DNA of 5,472 nucleotides from Omnitrophica WOR_2 bacterium RIFCSPLOWO2_12_FULL_46_30. GTDB lineage: Bacteria; Omnitrophota; Gorgyraeia; Gygaellales; UBA12090. The position numbers and the translations under genes were made by a program. Within the stretch, counting starts at the first letter, position 1. Every line of letters starts with the position of its first letter. This document shows positions 5,389-5,472 of the stretch, one piece after another. The DNA lies in contig MHHA01000039.1 of NCBI GenBank assembly GCA_001805845.1, positions 1 through 5,472 of the forward strand. The letters are read 5' to 3'. The notes under the pieces were generated by a model. That model saw only the letters and a program-made list of their open reading frames with translations. It had not been told where the DNA came from and did no database searches.

Positions 5389-5457
5389 TGTAGTAAAGAG
5401 GGAAGCTAACACTTTAAACCGTAAGGCAATAAGATAGGCTTGCTGAACGGTTTTTTT
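5389..5457 (+). ncRNA. Predicted short transcript: small RNA or attenuated leader
   Basis: The stretch from the predicted start to the T-run is about 70 bases. It carries no ATG on this strand and no convincing small open frame. The 5' part is purine-rich (GTAGTAAAGAGGGAAG) and the 3' part is the terminator hairpin. I could not match it to a riboswitch class or known small RNA. It may be a stand-alone sRNA, or a leader whose terminator is controlled by a ligand, protein or tRNA for the next gene. The start is inferred from promoter spacing only. Confidence 0.4.
5416..5457 (+). terminator. Intrinsic terminator with seven T's
   Basis: AAACCGT (5416-5422) pairs with ACGGTTT (5447-5453). Within the enclosed 24 bases GCAA (5426-5429) can pair with TTGC (5440-5443), separated from the outer stem by a symmetric 3x3 internal loop (AAG/TGA) and capped by a 10-base loop. 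T's run from 5451 to 5457, so the outer stem runs straight into the T-tract, as in rho-independent terminators. Only about 25-30 bases lie between the predicted transcript start and the hairpin. Confidence 0.65.
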
Positions 5458-5472
5458 GTTTTGTGCCGTTAT

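Noticed and set aside
5389..5472. Match to a known riboswitch class (preQ1, fluoride, c-di-GMP, cobalamin)
   Set aside because: I compared the visible motifs with remembered consensus sequences and none fits; only the terminator hairpin is supported.

Overview
This window is bacterial, compactly coded, and entirely plus-strand. It has one truncated and six complete protein genes, two sigma70-type promoters, and a structured non-coding block at the right end. The genes resemble a Gram-negative-type bacterium with moderate GC and mixed Shine-Dalgarno use: some starts have a good AGGA or AAGGAG, while the receiver and acetyl-CoA synthetase starts have none visible. A CCTGCCT/AGGCAGG palindromic core at 5291-5309, of a kind I associate with uncultivated lineages such as Omnitrophota or Patescibacteria, and the style of the proteins make a candidate-phylum genome (perhaps Omnitrophota) a reasonable guess. 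That is inference from memory, not something the sequence proves.

Left block (1-1716): the basic, tandemly repeated C-terminal tail of an unidentified protein (1-171) overlaps by one base a short GGQ-containing release-factor-like protein (171-581) of probable ribosome-rescue function. A PlsC-type 1-acylglycerol-3-phosphate acyltransferase (601-1320) and a stand-alone CheY-like receiver protein (1354-1716) follow. Spacings of -1, 19 and 33 bases suggest one transcription unit. The functions (translation rescue, phospholipid synthesis, signalling) are not obviously linked.

Middle block (1717-5265): a weak terminator-like hairpin and T-run precede a near-consensus promoter (TTGACA, 17 bases, TATTAT) and a roughly 70-base leader with a GC-rich hairpin. 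The promoter should serve a RhlE-like DEAD-box RNA helicase (1911-3125), an AMP-forming acetyl-CoA synthetase (3166-5127) with every acetate-pocket and catalytic residue I could recall in place, and a 42-residue lipoprotein (5137-5265).

Right block (5266-5472): no protein gene is visible. It holds a large bulged hairpin (5280-5323), a perfect 32-base palindrome with no spacer (5325-5356) that runs into the -35 box of a second strong promoter (TTGACA, 16 bases, TATACT), and about 25-30 bases further on a hairpin plus seven T's (5416-5457). Promoter and terminator together predict a transcript of about 70 nt, either a small RNA or an attenuated leader of a gene beyond the window. This is the least explained part of the window; the protein genes are mostly ordinary members of known families.
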